DNA of 6,194 nucleotides, taken from positions 1-6,194 of the forward strand of contig CANGZG010000140.1 of the NCBI GenBank assembly GCA_947458415.1, given 5' to 3'. Positions 4,644-6,194 of this stretch are shown here, piece by piece. The DNA comes from Comamonadaceae bacterium (GTDB lineage Bacteria; Pseudomonadota; Gammaproteobacteria; Burkholderiales; Burkholderiaceae_C). The position numbers and the translations under genes are program-made. Position 1 is the first letter of the stretch. Each line of letters begins with the position of its first letter. The notes under the pieces were generated by a model, which was given only the letters and a program-made list of their open reading frames with translations, made no database searches and was not told the DNA's origin.

Positions 4644-6194
4644 TCAATGTTTGACCGCCACGGCAGGCACATCCTCCACCTTGGCAGCCGGCGGCACTTC
4701 CACCTCTTCTTCCGGCAGCGGTGTGGGCATGTGCTCCAGTGCGATTTCCAGCACTTTGTCTAACCAGCGCACCGGCACGATCTCGAGGTTGGCCTTCACG
4801 TTGTCAGGAATTTCTTGCAAATCTTTGATGTTCTCTTCGGGGATCAACACGGTTTTGATGCCGCCACGCAAAGCTGCCAGCAATTTTTCCTTCAAACCGC
4901 CAATCGCGGTGACTTCACCACGCAAAGTGATTTCACCCGTCATCGCAACGTCGCTGCGCACCGCAATGCCAGTCAACGCCGACACGATGGCCAACGTCAT
5001 GGCGGCACCAGCGCTCGGACCATCTTTGGGGGTTGCGCCATCGGGCACGTGTATGTGGATGTCGGTCTTTTCAAAGACAGAGGGTTTGATGCCCAATGTC
5101 AACGCACGGCTGCGCACGACCGTGCGCGCGGCTTCCACCGACTCTTTCATCACATCGCCCAGCGAACCAGTGCGGGTGATGGTGCCCTTGCCAGGCATGG
5201 TGGCCGCTTCGATGGTGAGCAAATCGCCACCCACTTCTGTCCATGCCAGACCGACCACTTGACCCACTTGGTTTTGCTGTTCAGCGCGGCCATAGGTGTA
5301 TTTGCGAACACTTAAAAAGTCGTTCAAATTGTCGGCGTTTACCTTGACCAACGGCGTGAGCGATTTGAGCAACAAGGCCTTGACCACTTTGCGACAAATC
5401 TTGGAGATTTCACGCTCTAACGAACGCACACCCGCCTCGCGTGTGTAGTAACGCACGATGTCGCGTACCGCAGATTCTTCAATCAAGAGTTCGTCTTCCT
5501 TGATGCCATTGTTTTTCAACTGCTTAGGTATCAGGTAGCGCAACGCTATGTTGATTTTTTCGTCTTCGGTGTAACCCGACAAACGAATGACTTCCATGCG
5601 ATCGAGCAAAGCAGGTGGAATGTTCATGGAATTGGAGGTCGCCACAAACATCACATCGCTCAAATCGAAATCAACTTCGACATAATGGTCGTTGAACGTG
5701 TTGTTTTGCTCGGGGTCCAGCACCTCCAGCAAAGCGCTTGAGGGGTCACCCCGGAAATCCGAACCCAACTTGTCAATTTCATCCAACAAAAACAACGGGT
5801 TGCGTGTGTTGACTTTGGTCAGGTTTTGCATGACCTTGCCAGGCAACGCGCCGATGTAGGTTCTGCGGTGACCACGAATTTCTGCCTCGTCGCGCATGCC
5901 ACCCAACGCCATGCGCACGTACTTGCGGCCAGTGGCTTTGGCGATGGATTGCCCCAATGAAGTTTTACCCACGCCGGGCGGGCCCACCAAACACAGGATG
6001 GGCGCTTTGACTTTGTCCACGCGTTGTTGAACCGCCAAATATTCCAAGATGCGGTCCTTGACTTTTTCTAAACCGAAGTGGTCTTCGTTCAACACCGTTT
6101 CGGCGTTCATCAAGTCGTGTTTGATTTTGGTTTTTTTGCTCCAAGGCAAATTCACCATGACATCGATGTAGTTGCGCACCACCGTGGCCTCAGC
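4644..6194 (-). CDS. lon: ATP-dependent Lon protease, N-terminal part outside the window
   Basis: The C-terminal 516 residues of Lon, a cytosolic AAA+ serine protease that degrades misfolded and regulatory proteins. The fragment begins with AEATVVRNYIDVMVNLPW, which lies close to residue 300 in typical 780-800-residue Lon proteins, so the N-terminal substrate-binding domain is beyond the edge. Numbered from the window edge: Walker A GPPGVGKTS (71-79), Walker B LFLLDEID (134-141), sensor-1-type ATSNSMN (185-191), arginine finger in LLDRMEVIRL (197-206), sensor-2 region TREAGVRSLEREI (251-263). The protease domain has the catalytic Ser394 in KDGPSAGAAM and Lys435 in AIGGLKEKL. The C-terminus carries an acidic, Pro/Val-rich tail after about residue 490. 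All key residues are present. The open frame continues unbroken to position 6194, so a start at GTG 6182 would be artificial. The stop at 4644 is 51 bp before tRNA-Gly. Confidence 0.98.
   Translation of the reverse strand, partial: AEATVVRNYIDVMVNLPWSKKTKIKHDLMNAETVLNEDHFGLEKVKDRILEYLAVQQRVDKVKAPILCLVGPPGVGKTSLGQSIAKATGRKYVRMALGGMRDEAEIRGHRRTYIGALPGKVMQNLTKVNTRNPLFLLDEIDKLGSDFRGDPSSALLEVLDPEQNNTFNDHYVEVDFDLSDVMFVATSNSMNIPPALLDRMEVIRLSGYTEDEKINIALRYLIPKQLKNNGIKEDELLIEESAVRDIVRYYTREAGVRSLEREISKICRKVVKALLLKSLTPLVKVNADNLNDFLSVRKYTYGRAEQQNQVGQVVGLAWTEVGGDLLTIEAATMPGKGTITRTGSLGDVMKESVEAARTVVRSRALTLGIKPSVFEKTDIHIHVPDGATPKDGPSAGAAMTLAIVSALTGIAVRSDVAMTGEITLRGEVTAIGGLKEKLLAALRGGIKTVLIPEENIKDLQEIPDNVKANLEIVPVRWLDKVLEIALEHMPTPLPEEEVEVPPAAKVEDVPAVAVKH

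Noticed and set aside
4618..5262. Long open frame on the plus strand opposite lon
   Set aside because: It is antisense to well-conserved Lon protease-domain codons; its Ser/Thr-rich translation is typical of a shadow frame and has no ribosome binding site.

Overview
The window looks like a chromosomal segment of a betaproteobacterium, most likely Burkholderiales. The strongest taxonomic hint is the proteobacterial-type Lon protease next to a tRNA-Gly(GCC)/tRNA-Cys(GCA) pair. The placement is an inference from protein character; I ran no search. Base composition is moderate, without an obvious foreign block. I see no insertion sequence, phage gene or CRISPR array.

Layout. (1) Positions 1-2408, minus strand: a short DUF2946-type Cys/His protein (2055-2408) followed by a TonB-dependent outer-membrane receptor (1-1987) whose last few dozen residues lie beyond the window edge. 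A hairpin with a T-rich tail lies between the two genes, just upstream of the receptor's ribosome binding site. (2) Positions 2409-2454: a very short divergent control region. (3) Positions 2455-4276, plus strand: a compact three-gene unit. It encodes an exported SOUL-family (heme-binding-like) protein with an internal 15-residue tandem repeat, a small exported protein of unknown function, and a standalone BPL_N-type class I glutamine-amidotransferase-like protein. The last two genes overlap by one base. (4) Positions 4277-4643: tRNA-Cys and tRNA-Gly on the minus strand, each followed by an intrinsic-terminator-like hairpin, with a promoter-like -10 in front of tRNA-Gly. (5) Positions 4644-6194, minus strand: the C-terminal two thirds of lon, with intact ATPase and Ser/Lys protease motifs. 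Its N-terminal part is outside the window.

How it may fit together. The DUF2946/receptor pair looks like a metal-related (possibly copper) uptake unit, because the receptor plug carries a Met/His cluster and DUF2946 genes are, as I recall, often found beside such receptors. The SOUL / small exported protein / amidotransferase-like unit is the least explained part and the best candidate for an undescribed functional module. Lon and the tRNAs are ordinary housekeeping genes. No intergenic stretch exceeds 300 bases.
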